This document shows positions 6,646-14,143 of a stretch of DNA of 36,179 bases, in pieces. Source of the stretch: Bacillota bacterium. Its GTDB lineage: Bacteria; Bacillota; Halanaerobiia; B1SED10-174. The stretch is taken from contig SKTZ01000087.1 of NCBI GenBank assembly GCA_007122335.1, forward strand, positions 1 through 36,179, in the 5' to 3' direction. The translations under genes and the position numbers were made by a program. The first letter of the stretch is position 1, and each line of letters opens with the position of its first letter. Below the pieces are notes generated by a model that saw only the letters and a program-made list of their open reading frames with translations, was not told the origin of the DNA and made no database searches.

Positions 6646-7194
6646 ATGGAAATTTTAAATACAAGGCGTCTTTTTTTATTGCCGCTAAGGCCTTTAGAAT
6701 TACAGTTGCGTCTGTCTTCTCCGGAACAGCTGGAAAGGCTTTTAAATTTACGTTTCGCCCAGCTGGAAATGCCCGGGCCTCTCAAGGAAGCCTACCGGAA
6801 AAAAATCGCTTTAATTGATGAAACCGATGCAGACTATTTGCTATTGACCTACTGGCAATTTATTCTCAGGGAAGAAGGCTGGATAATAGGAGAAGCAGGA
6901 TTTAAAAATCTCCCCGATTGTAAGGGAGATATTGAAATTGGTTACGGAATTGTTCCTGATTTTCGGGGCAAAGGATACGCCCGAGAGGGAGTTGAGGTAC
7001 TAACTCGTTGGGCCCTGGGACGGGAGGATGTGCAGGGGATAATTGCCACAACCGCGAAGGGAAATATTCCCTCGCAAAAAGTTCTGGAATCCGGAGGTTG
7101 GGTTAAAACCGGTGCAGATAAAGAAAATATTTTCTGGCGCCTGAGCAAAAAAAACGGGAAAAAAATTAATACTAGCAGAATAAGGAGAGAATAA
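6646..7194 (+). CDS. GNAT N-acetyltransferase
   Basis: A 182-residue acetyltransferase. The N-terminal LNTRRLFLLPL strand, EEGWIIGEAGFKN, the IEIGYGIVPDFRGKGYAREGV acetyl-CoA binding loop (about residues 105-125) and AKGNIPSQKVLESGGWVKTG near the C-terminus are the standard GNAT A, B and C/D motif order. The ATG at 6646 is preceded by an immediate in-frame stop, and GGAG lies 11 bases upstream, so the start is fixed. The stop overlaps the ATG of the next methyltransferase by one base (TAATG), so the pair is translationally coupled. It is divergent from the oxidoreductase; the roughly 120-base gap must hold both promoters. The substrate is unknown. Confidence 0.85.
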   Translation: MEILNTRRLFLLPLRPLELQLRLSSPEQLERLLNLRFAQLEMPGPLKEAYRKKIALIDETDADYLLLTYWQFILREEGWIIGEAGFKNLPDCKGDIEIGYGIVPDFRGKGYAREGVEVLTRWALGREDVQGIIATTAKGNIPSQKVLESGGWVKTGADKENIFWRLSKKNGKKINTSRIRRE

Positions 7195-7859
7195 TGGAAC
7201 GGGAGTCCTGGCTGAAAAAAAGGCGGAAAATTGCAGTCCAAAGGTACAACGAAATATTTTCACCAAACTACGATGAGATGTGGGGAACAATCAGTTTGAC
7301 CCACAATGTAATGTTTAATCGTTTTTTAGAAGTTCTTCCTGAAGGACCGATCCTGGATGCAGCCTGTGGAAGTGGAAAATACTGGCCTTTATTGCTCCAG
7401 GAAGGAAGGGAAATAATTGGAGTTGACCGTTCGGCAGCTATGCTGGAAAATGCCCGCCACAAATTTCCCGGAGTTAAAACCCACCTGCGGGATTTAGAGG
7501 AGATAGATTTTCAGAAAGATTTCGCTGGAGCTGTTTGTGTTGATGCTCTGGAAAATATGCCTCCGGAGTTGTGGCCCCGGGTTTTTTCCAGGCTGTTTAG
7601 AGCTCTAATCCCCGGCGGGGCATTATATTTTACCGTGGAAATTTTGTCAGCAGCAGAACTGGAAAAAGCATATCTGGAAGGGAAAAAACAGGGTTTCCCC
7701 CTGGTTCCTGGAGAAGTAATATCAGATGGGGGCTATCATTTTTATCCCCAATCCGAACAATTGGGCCGCTGGCTGGAAAATGAAAAATGGGAGAAGGAAA
7801 TTGAAGAGGAGGGCGATGGCTACCTGCATATAATGGTCCGCAGGAGAGAGGGGGAATGA
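7194..7859 (+). CDS. Class I SAM-dependent methyltransferase
   Basis: A 221-residue Rossmann-type methyltransferase. Motif I is ILDAACGSGKYW (residues 53-64), the strand-2 acid is in IIGVDRSAAML, and VDALENMPPELW and LIPGGALYFTVE follow in order. The C-terminal EGDGYLHIMVRR strand closes the fold. It resembles small-molecule rather than nucleic acid methyltransferases, but the substrate cannot be named. The ATG overlaps the preceding stop (TAATG), with AAGGAGAG a few bases upstream. The stop overlaps the ATG of the next short gene (ATGA), so three genes are tightly coupled. Confidence 0.85.
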   Translation: MERESWLKKRRKIAVQRYNEIFSPNYDEMWGTISLTHNVMFNRFLEVLPEGPILDAACGSGKYWPLLLQEGREIIGVDRSAAMLENARHKFPGVKTHLRDLEEIDFQKDFAGAVCVDALENMPPELWPRVFSRLFRALIPGGALYFTVEILSAAELEKAYLEGKKQGFPLVPGEVISDGGYHFYPQSEQLGRWLENEKWEKEIEEEGDGYLHIMVRRREGE

Positions 7860-8140
7860 AGATGTCAGCAGGAGGAACTTCTGCTTACCTATTGATAATG
7901 GAAGCGAAAAAGGCCCTGGGGTCCATTATCCATATCGAGAACAAGGACTTCCTTGACCTGGTTAAAAAAGAGGAAAACCCTCTCGTGGTTTTTCACCACG
8001 GAGGGGTTTTAAGAAAGGTTTATTCTTATCTTTTTTCCTGGCAGGGCTATATCTTTGTAACAAAAAGCCAGAAGAAATTATCTCTGCCCGGGAAAACCCA
8101 GGTAATTAAAGCGAAAAAATTAGAATTGCCCAGTCTTTAG
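7856..8140 (+). CDS. Conserved-looking hypothetical protein, 94 residues
   Basis: I do not recognise a family with certainty. The protein has a short N-terminal helix (AYLLIMEAKKALG) and a central strand-rich part (LVVFHHGGVLRKVYSYLFSW, then GYIFVTKSQKKLSLP) that looks like a small beta domain. Basic residues are frequent. The ATG overlaps the methyltransferase stop (ATGA) after GAGAGGGGG, so it belongs to the same transcript. An ATG two codons later is an alternative. The last four bases overlap the stop of the convergent ABC-F gene. Confidence 0.6.
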   Translation: MKMSAGGTSAYLLIMEAKKALGSIIHIENKDFLDLVKKEENPLVVFHHGGVLRKVYSYLFSWQGYIFVTKSQKKLSLPGKTQVIKAKKLELPSL

Positions 8141-9822
8141 GGCCGGGGATTTTTCCCGGCTTTTATTTTTTTTCTGACCTGAACCAGCTTTTGAAATTCC
8201 TGGTCAAGTTCCTGGTATTCCAAAGAGTCGGGTTCGACCTGACCCAATTCCCCTAAAATCTTGCTGATTCTGGTTTCGATTACCATCAGGTCTTCTTCGG
8301 GCGGAGTGGAAGTCTGTTCTTCTTTAAGGGGTTTTTTAGTGATTTTTTGTTTTTCGATAAGTAGTTGCGTGGAACAAAGAGAATCAACCAGGTAGCGGTC
8401 GTGGCAAACCATAACCAGAGTTCCCCGGTAGCTTTTCAGGGCTCTTTCCAATCCTTCCCTTAAACTCAGGTCCAGATGAGTTGTTGGTTCGTCGAGAAGG
8501 AGTAGATCGGGTTCTTTTAATAGAAGATGGCAAAGTTGAAAACGTCTCCTTTCCCCATAACTCAAACTGCAGAGAGGGATATTGAGCAATTCCCTGCCGA
8601 ATCCCATTCGGGCCAGGAGGGTAATAAACCATTCTTTTTTCTCCCTCGCAAAACTAAAAAGAATTTCTGTGCCTGTTTCTCCGGGCAGAGGAAGTTTTTC
8701 TTCCTGGGGTAAAAAGCCGATATTGGCCGAAGGACTTAACCAGAAATTTCCCTGGTCCAAATTATCTTCCCCGGAAAAAATTCGAAGAAGAGTTGATTTC
8801 CCGCAGCCATTGGGGCCACGCAGGGCTGTTTTTTCTCCGCGCAAGAGGTAAAAAGAACTGGAACAAAATAAATCCCTTCCACTGTAACCTTTTTTGCCTT
8901 CCTGAATTTCCACGATTCGCCGCCCCCTTTTTTGGGGAGCAGCCAGGTCAATATTCAATTCCGGGTTTTTTCCCGGCCTGGGGGTTGAGGCCTGAGATAA
9001 TTTTTCCAGTCTTTTTATTTTGGACTGGGCCTGGCGTTCTTTTTTGGCGGCCCTGGCTCGAAAAAACTCTTTGCCACCTTTTTTGTTTTCTCTGGACTTT
9101 TCCCTAGATCTGTCATGGCCACTTTGAGCCCAATTTTTGGTCCGGGTTATTTCTGTTTTAAGTTTTTTTTGTTCCCGCCTTTCCTTTTCAAAGGCCCTTT
9201 TCTGGGTCTTTTTTTGGTGAGCTTTTTCTTCCCGGTAAAAACTGAAATTACCGGGGAAAATGGTTACTTTTCCGTCCTTCAATTCCAGGGTTTTTTCGCT
9301 GACCTGATCCAGGAAAAAACGGTCGTGAGAAATTACTAAAAGTGCTCCGGGGAAGTTTTTGAGCTGTTCAATAAGCCAGGTTATACCCTGTTCATCCAGG
9401 TGATTGGTCGGTTCATCCAGCACCAATAAATCAGGGTTTTTATTCCAGATTCGGGCCAGGGCCAGTTTGGTCCTTTCCCCTCCGCTGGCTTTTTCCCAGC
9501 GCTCTTCTTCCCAGAGGTAAACTTTTTCTAACCCCAGTTTTTTACTTGTAGCCAGAAAACTCCCTGGAAAATCCTCCCCAGAATTATTTTTTTCCCTGCC
9601 CTGGCGTAAATATCCAATTTTTAGATTTTTTTGATGAAAAACAAGCTGGCCATGGTCGGGGCTTTGTTCTCCAGCTATAATTTCGGCAAGGGTTGTCTTT
9701 CCCGAACCATTTTTCCCAATTAAACCTACCCGGTTTGCAGGACCCAGATCAAAACTTATTTCCTTTAAAACCGGTGTATTGTTGAAAGATTTTTTAAGTT
9801 TTTGACAGCTGAGTAAAAGCAT
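8137..9822 (-). CDS. ABC-F family ATPase (ribosome protection / translation factor type)
   Basis: A 561-residue protein with two ABC domains and no membrane segments, the hallmark of ABC-F. The first Walker A is GKNGSGKTT (36-44), the first signature is SGGERTK, and Walker B is LLVLDEPTNHLD. A very basic linker follows (about 205-275). The second domain has GPNGCGKST, LSYGERRRF and LLLLDEPTTHLD. The C-terminal 60 residues form a probable coiled coil. ABC-F proteins bind the ribosomal E-site and either relieve antibiotic stalling (Vga, Lsa, VmlR) or act in translation. Residues alone do not decide between these. The regulated leader upstream (9823-10062) favours an inducible resistance-type or stress role. 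ATG 9822 has GGAGG seven bases upstream. Confidence 0.92.
   Translation of the reverse strand: MLLLSCQKLKKSFNNTPVLKEISFDLGPANRVGLIGKNGSGKTTLAEIIAGEQSPDHGQLVFHQKNLKIGYLRQGREKNNSGEDFPGSFLATSKKLGLEKVYLWEEERWEKASGGERTKLALARIWNKNPDLLVLDEPTNHLDEQGITWLIEQLKNFPGALLVISHDRFFLDQVSEKTLELKDGKVTIFPGNFSFYREEKAHQKKTQKRAFEKERREQKKLKTEITRTKNWAQSGHDRSREKSRENKKGGKEFFRARAAKKERQAQSKIKRLEKLSQASTPRPGKNPELNIDLAAPQKRGRRIVEIQEGKKGYSGRDLFCSSSFYLLRGEKTALRGPNGCGKSTLLRIFSGEDNLDQGNFWLSPSANIGFLPQEEKLPLPGETGTEILFSFAREKKEWFITLLARMGFGRELLNIPLCSLSYGERRRFQLCHLLLKEPDLLLLDEPTTHLDLSLREGLERALKSYRGTLVMVCHDRYLVDSLCSTQLLIEKQKITKKPLKEEQTSTPPEEDLMVIETRISKILGELGQVEPDSLEYQELDQEFQKLVQVRKKIKAGKNPRP
8142..8173 (+). terminator. Strong terminator of the acetyltransferase/methyltransferase operon
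   Basis: GCCGGG and CCCGGC form a tight hairpin (8142-8160, with extra A-T/G-T pairs inside). It is followed by TTTTATTTTTTTT. It lies inside the 3' coding end of the convergent ABC-F gene, where the same bases encode the C-terminal AGKNPRP. Confidence 0.85.
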
Positions 9823-9840
9823 AAAACCACCTCCGAAAAT

Positions 9841-9874
9841 AAAAACTGCAGGGGAACAATGGGTTCCCCTGCAG
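9841..9874 (-). terminator. Distal leader terminator just upstream of the ABC-F ribosome binding site
   Basis: CTGCAGGGGAAC (9846-9857) and GTTCCCCTGCAG (9863-9874) form a perfect 12-bp stem with a five-base loop. On the minus strand it is followed by TTTTTATTTT and then the GGAGG of the ABC-F gene. A full-strength terminator placed before a start codon is an attenuator. Confidence 0.88.
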
Positions 9875-9920
9875 GCAAAAGCAAATTATGCAGGGCAAAA
9901 AACTATTATGTTCCGACCCG

Positions 9921-9956
9921 AAAAAGTACACACCAAAGAACTGAGCAAGGGTGTGT
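9921..9956 (-). terminator. Proximal leader hairpin with T-tract (second possible attenuator)
   Basis: ACACACC (9928-9934) pairs with GGTGTGT (9950-9956) across a 15-base loop, and on the minus strand the stem is followed by ACTTTTT. It lies between the leader peptide and the distal terminator. Outer segments (GGAAC with GTTCC, GGGTC with GACCC) can enclose it in a longer-range pairing with the leader peptide region. Confidence 0.6.
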
Positions 9957-9971
9957 CCTATTTAATTCCTT

Positions 9972-9995
9972 TTATTGGGTCAGGTTTCTGAACAT
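9972..9995 (-). CDS. Putative 7-residue leader peptide of the ABC-F gene
   Basis: ATG TTC AGA AAC CTG ACC CAA TAA encodes MFRNLTQ. A GGAGG (10010-10014) lies upstream, but the spacing (14 bases) is longer than ideal. It is the only start-stop unit between the promoter and the attenuators. Its last codons overlap GACCC, which can pair with GGGTC downstream. Ribosome position on this peptide could therefore control the fold, as in other ABC-F leaders. Confidence 0.5.
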   Translation of the reverse strand: MFRNLTQ

Positions 9996-10033
9996 TTTTT
10001 TATTTTTAACCTCCGGAACTTTTTTCTTAAAAC

Positions 10034-10062
10034 ATAATATCACAGGTCAGTGGGGGTGTCAA
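10034..10062 (-). promoter_or_regulatory. Promoter of the ABC-F leader transcript
   Basis: On the minus strand TTGACA (10062-10057) and TATTAT (10039-10034) are 17 bases apart, a near-perfect sigma-A promoter. Transcription would start near 10027, giving a 5' leader of about 205 bases before the ABC-F start codon. Confidence 0.85.
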
Positions 10063-10296
10063 AAAAGAAAATCAGGAAGCTAAAAAGGAGTTTTTCCGGG
10101 CTCTTCTTTTTCGTGGAAGGGTAAAACCCCCAAAAGGCGAAATATTTAAGTTATTACAATAATTGTTAGAAGCAAGGAGAGAAAAAGAGGGGGATTGCTT
10201 ATCCCTGATAGCTTATTGTGAACTGGAAAAAGTAAGGATGGAGAGGGAAATTGGCGTAATCGCCTGGTCTGGTTGCAAGAATAAGGAGGGAGAACC

Positions 10297-10842
10297 ATGA
10301 GCCGCCGCCGCCTTTTGTTATATTTGTTGTTTTTCTCGATCGCAGTTTTGGTTACGATGGTATTCCATGAAGGGGGACACTTTTTAGCAGGGTCTCTCCT
10401 GGGAAACGCCATGGAAATGGATCTGAACCGGACGCGCCCGGTGCAGGGTTATTACCTTGAAACCTGGCATTCTCCCCTTGTGGCAGCGGCGGGGTCATTT
10501 GTTTCTCTAGTTCAGGCAATTGTTTTTTGGCTTTTACTGGGGAGAAAAAAGGTTCTTTTTCTTTATCCTTTTATTTTTTACCCGTTTTTTTACCGTGCCT
10601 TACCTTATATAATTACCCTGGGTCATCAGGAGCAGATGTACCTGCAGGACAAGGGACAGGTGGGAGCGTACCTGGGAATTTCCCCCTGGTTTTTAATTTT
10701 CCCGTATCTGGGTTTATTATTTTACTTCGTTATTTCTGGGAGCGGGAGGTTAAAAATCAAATGGCAGCTCAACCTTTTGAGTTTAATTTTCTCTTTTTTA
10801 CTGACCCTTTTCTGGCTGCAGGTTAATTACCTAATCCTTTAA
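10297..10842 (+). CDS. M50-like integral membrane metalloprotease homologue
   Basis: A 181-residue, very hydrophobic protein with four to five membrane segments. HEGGH at residues 24-28, at the end of the first segment, is an HExxH zinc motif. It is followed by FLAGSLLGNAMEM, as in the M50/site-2-protease-like and related membrane proteins (VFHEGGHFLAG). A third zinc ligand is not obvious; HQEQMY after the central segments is a possible candidate. The function may be proteolytic or merely structural. ATG 10297 follows AAGGAGGG at good spacing. The upstream 200 bases hold no clear gene of their own. The neighbour downstream is a pseudogene. Confidence 0.6.
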   Translation: MSRRRLLLYLLFFSIAVLVTMVFHEGGHFLAGSLLGNAMEMDLNRTRPVQGYYLETWHSPLVAAAGSFVSLVQAIVFWLLLGRKKVLFLYPFIFYPFFYRALPYIITLGHQEQMYLQDKGQVGAYLGISPWFLIFPYLGLLFYFVISGSGRLKIKWQLNLLSLIFSFLLTLFWLQVNYLIL

Positions 10843-10909
10843 TTAGCAAAATTTTCCGGTTAAAAAACAAAGGAAAAAGAGGGGCAAGAAAATTTTAAAA
10901 ATTTTTGTT

Positions 10910-12029
10910 TTGTTGCTATGTTTATTTTTGGGAAATAGTGTGGCTTTGGGAGATCCAGTTTTTGAAGGGAATTTTTTCCCGCAGGCAGCTGACCAAAATC
11001 TCCGGTTTCGCCTGACTGACGTGGGGGGAGGGGCAGGAATTACCCTGAGATTGACCATGGAACATGGCGGGGAAAAATGGGAATCCTGGGCTACATTTGT
11101 TGCCGATAGGAGTGGTTTTGTCAATCCCGGCCTTCAATCTCCTAAGGAGGGTTCTTATGAGGAAGCAGATCAGATGGGTCTCTTCTGGTCCATGCTCCCT
11201 GTTAGTGAAGGGGAGCTGTTTATCCTCAGGGATTTAGAGCCCTTGAGGTATGAAATAAGTATAGAAGATGGGGATCAATTCGGCAAACAATCAGCTTTCA
11301 GCGTTTTTTTGGGTCCCGGAGGAGAAAGAAGAGAAATCAGAGAAGAAGGATTTATCGGAACTTATTTCACTCCTCCAGGAGAGGAGCCTGGACCGGCAGT
11401 TTTAATCATTGGCGGTTCTGAAGGAGGGTTAGAAAAATACAGAGCAGCCCTCCTGGCCAATCGGGGTTAGGCCACACCCTGGCCCTGGCTTTTTTTGGCG
11501 AGGATAATTTACCCGACCAGCTTGTTGATATTCCCCTGGAATATTTCCAGGGAGCTCTTTCCTGGCTTGCAGGACAGGAAAGGGTCAGGGATGATTCGAT
11601 AATTGTCCTGGGCAACTCCAAAGGAGGAGAAGCAGCAATTTTGCAGGGGAAAATCGATGATAGAGTTGCGGGGGTAATTGGTATTGCCCCCAGCAGTGTG
11701 GTCTTGCAGGGACTGGTAAGCAAGGCTGCACTCCCCGTGGAAAAAATTGGGGACCAATCCTTTTGATTTCCGGTGGGGATGACCTGGTCTGGCCTTCTTC
11801 AGAAATGTGTGCTGCTATTGTCAAGAGGCTGAAAGAAAATGAATTCTCTTACGAGGTAAAAAACCTGAATTTTCCCGAAGCGGGACATACTTTCCGTGCT
11901 CCATACCTTCTGGCTTTTGCAACCCGGGAGAGCGATGGGATTTAATTTGGGGAATATCCCCGGGCGAATTCCCGCGCGGAAGCAGATTCCTGGCAGGAAA
12001 TCCTGGGGTTTCTGGCGAATTCCCAGTAA
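10910..12029 (+). pseudogene. Acyl-CoA thioesterase / BAAT-family protein, inactivated by two frameshifts and a nonsense codon
   Basis: Three reading frames together make one bile acid-CoA N-acyltransferase/acyl-CoA thioesterase-type protein with a signal peptide-like start (LLLCLFLGNSVALG). Part 1 (10910-11467) holds the N-terminal beta domain and the start of the hydrolase (VLIIGGSEGGLEKYRAALLANRG). A one-base loss near 11465-11467 shifts the frame to LGHTLALAFFGEDNLP and GNSKGGEAA (nucleophile Ser). A second loss near 11749-11751 shifts it to GPILLISGGDDLVWPSS (Asp) and AGHTF (His). An in-frame TAA at 11943-11945 then interrupts it before EADSWQEILGFLANSQ, with the natural stop at 12027-12029. 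No good start codon lies at the head; TTG 10910 is the first canonical one. Both indels are in GGGG runs, so sequencing error could explain them, but not the nonsense codon. Confidence 0.85.
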
Positions 12030-12042
12030 AGGGGTGGAATTT

Positions 12043-12609
12043 TTGTCCATTATCTATACCCTTGGCCATTCCAACCACTCTTTTTCCTATTTTGCCGACC
12101 TTTTGCAGAAGTACGGAATTAACCTGGTGGTGGATGTCCGCAGTATTCCTTACAGCCGGCCCCATCCGCAGTTCCGTAAAGATAACCTGGAAAAATGTCT
12201 TTTAAGCAAAGGTTTATCTTACTGTTTTCTTGGCCGGGAACTTGGCGGGAAAAGAGATGAACAGAGTGTAAGGACACCTCAGGGCAGGATAGATTATGAA
12301 CTTGTCCGGGGATTGTCAGATTTCCAAAGAGGGCTTGAATATCTGGAAGGTCAGCTTTCCCAGTGGAAAATTCCCGCCCTGGTTTGCGCGGAAAAAGATC
12401 CCCTGCGTTGTCATCGTTTTTTCCTGATAACACCCGCCCTATTAAAAAAAGAATGGCCGGTAAAACATATCCTTGCTGACGGGGAAACTATTTCCCACGA
12501 GGAAGGCGAGGAAATATTTTTAAAACAAAAAACAAAACCCTCGTTATTTACTCCCGCCGAAGAAGTATTAAAAAATGCCTACCGCTGGGGAAGAATGGGA
12601 AATTTTTAA
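12043..12609 (+). CDS. DUF488 family protein
   Basis: A 188-residue protein matching DUF488: YTLGHSNHSFSYFADLL at the start, then NLVVDVRSIPYSRPHPQF, SYCFLGRELGGKRDE, and LVCAEKDPLRCHRFFL near the C-terminus. DUF488 proteins have conserved Cys and His residues and are of unknown biochemical role; links to stress or metal chemistry have been suggested. TTG at 12043 is chosen because AAAGGGG ends eight bases before it; GTG at 12034 is alternative but overlaps that site. The longer open frame upstream belongs to the pseudogene region. The next gene starts 12 bases downstream, so the two form an operon. Confidence 0.85.
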   Translation: MSIIYTLGHSNHSFSYFADLLQKYGINLVVDVRSIPYSRPHPQFRKDNLEKCLLSKGLSYCFLGRELGGKRDEQSVRTPQGRIDYELVRGLSDFQRGLEYLEGQLSQWKIPALVCAEKDPLRCHRFFLITPALLKKEWPVKHILADGETISHEEGEEIFLKQKTKPSLFTPAEEVLKNAYRWGRMGNF

Positions 12610-12621
12610 GGAGGTTGCAGC

Positions 12622-14118
12622 ATGCGTGGAAGTTTTAAAAGCGAATATTCCAATCAAATACATCAGCTTCTGATAACTGTTTCTCGCCATTTCTATATAA
12701 AAAAGGACGGGAGAATAGCCTATCAGGAAAGTCCTCTTTCTGCCCATGTAAAAAATCTGGCAGAAGCCCAAAAAGAACCCCTGGTCTATTATATTGTTCG
12801 CGATCATTTCAGCGGCAATTTTATCCTTGGTCTTGGCTCGGGCCAAGATTTAATCCCCTTGATTGATTTCCTCTACGCTGCGTGGCGGAAAAAGGAGGAG
12901 GGGGGAACCCTGGCAGGCCTTCCGGAAATCCTATCTGTTCCTAAAAATATTGCCACCCCGGAGCTTCTCTCCGGATTGAAGGAGCTTGGAATTAAGCCGG
13001 TTCACCCTCCCAGCGGTTTTGCTTCGGGGATTGCCATGATCCGCTCCCTGGAAGAGAATGTTGGTTTTAACCTGACTCGAATTGCAATTCCGGATTTTCC
13101 CGGACTCCTCTCAATGGAAGATAACATCAGCCATTATATGCTGGGGGGATCCTTCCGCAAAAGCAAAAAACAGGTCTGGAAGGAAGGTTTAACCGGGGGG
13201 CATCCCAGGGTACCTGGAAATCTAAAAACTTTTCGGGAAATATTCCCTGACCCTGACCCCGAAGAATTCTCCCTGCCCTGGAAAGGGGAAGGACAAAACC
13301 CACAGATCCGGGTTAAGGGGCGAAGTGCTTTACCCCCAATGGAAGGGGAAGTTCCTTCTCCGCAGAAACTGGAAAAAGCGCAGATGATAGTAGAAGAAGC
13401 AAGGGAAAAATTTTTCACTTCTGCCCGCTGTTCCAGGGCTTACGAGGCTTTACAGGTAACCCCTTACTGCAGCGACGCCTATCTTTACCTGGCCAATTTA
13501 AGCAAATCAAACGAGGAAAAGGTTACCCTGTTCCAGAGGGCTGTTGAAGCCTGCAAGGCAATCTGGGGAGCAGAATACTTCCAGGAAATTGACCGCAACT
13601 TCTGGCATGATGTAGTTTCTCGTAATTACATGCGGGGTTTGTTGGGTTTGGCCCTTTGTTATTATGAACAGGAAAAAATTGGGGCTGCGGCGGCAATACT
13701 AGAATACCTGATCAAACTTGACCCTGAAGATAATCTTGGAGCCCGGTATTTCCTGGTAAATTCCTTATTATACGAGGGAAATGCAAGAGAAGCCCAGGCT
13801 TTTCTGCGCAAATATGACGATGATTCCAGCTGCATGCTGTATGCCCGGGTTTTGCTGTGGCTGCAACTGGATGATAAGGTTCAGGCCAGGATTGCCTTAG
13901 AAGAAGCGCTGGAAGCCAATATGAGGGTTCCCTACAGGCTGCTGCGCCTTCACCGGGTCTTTTTCCGGTCAGCAGGCTTTTACCAATATCCGGAGGGGAG
14001 CCCGGAAGAGGCCGAGTTATGTGCAAGTATTTCTTTACCGGCATGGAAAAATACTCCCGGGGCAAAAGACTGGTTATTCCGCCAGGTCAAAAAAAGAAAC
14101 CTTCAGCATATCTATTAA
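12622..14118 (+). CDS. 498-residue protein: dead DDE-integrase-like N-terminus plus TPR/ST7-like C-terminus
   Basis: The C-terminal half (about 250-420) is a TPR-type helical repeat region. It has the feel of ST7-like proteins: SRAYEALQVTPYCSDAYLYL, then RNYMRGLLGLALCYYEQ, then LIKLDPEDNLGARY. The N-terminal half has the strand order of an RNase H-fold integrase (rve): YYIVRDHFSGNFILGLGSG (D61), then PEILSVPKN, ELLSGLKELGIKPVHPP, and IRSLEENVG. In active integrases the second part reads SDNG; here it is SVPKN, so the catalytic Asp is missing. A domesticated, inactive transposase fold is the inference. ATG 12622 follows AAGGAGG. A bidirectional terminator follows. Confidence 0.6.
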   Translation: MRGSFKSEYSNQIHQLLITVSRHFYIKKDGRIAYQESPLSAHVKNLAEAQKEPLVYYIVRDHFSGNFILGLGSGQDLIPLIDFLYAAWRKKEEGGTLAGLPEILSVPKNIATPELLSGLKELGIKPVHPPSGFASGIAMIRSLEENVGFNLTRIAIPDFPGLLSMEDNISHYMLGGSFRKSKKQVWKEGLTGGHPRVPGNLKTFREIFPDPDPEEFSLPWKGEGQNPQIRVKGRSALPPMEGEVPSPQKLEKAQMIVEEAREKFFTSARCSRAYEALQVTPYCSDAYLYLANLSKSNEEKVTLFQRAVEACKAIWGAEYFQEIDRNFWHDVVSRNYMRGLLGLALCYYEQEKIGAAAAILEYLIKLDPEDNLGARYFLVNSLLYEGNAREAQAFLRKYDDDSSCMLYARVLLWLQLDDKVQARIALEEALEANMRVPYRLLRLHRVFFRSAGFYQYPEGSPEEAELCASISLPAWKNTPGAKDWLFRQVKKRNLQHIY

Positions 14119-14143
14119 AAACCCCTCGCAGAGAGGGGTTTTT
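14117..14143. terminator. Bidirectional terminator
   Basis: AAAAACCCCTC (14117-14127) and GAGGGGTTTTT (14133-14143) form an 11-bp hairpin with A/T runs on both flanks. It serves both the TPR-protein gene and the convergent patatin gene, and overlaps the stop codons of each. Confidence 0.9.

Noticed and set aside
6524-6664. N-terminal extension of the oxidoreductase to a TTG at 6664
   Set aside because: It would overlap the divergent acetyltransferase start, and the extra residues precede the usual Rossmann start without resembling the family.
10238-10300. 20-residue ORF whose TGA overlaps the ATG of the M50-like gene
   Set aside because: The overlap is suggestive, but the only ribosome binding site (TAAGG) abuts the ATG, and the sequence shows no recognisable feature.
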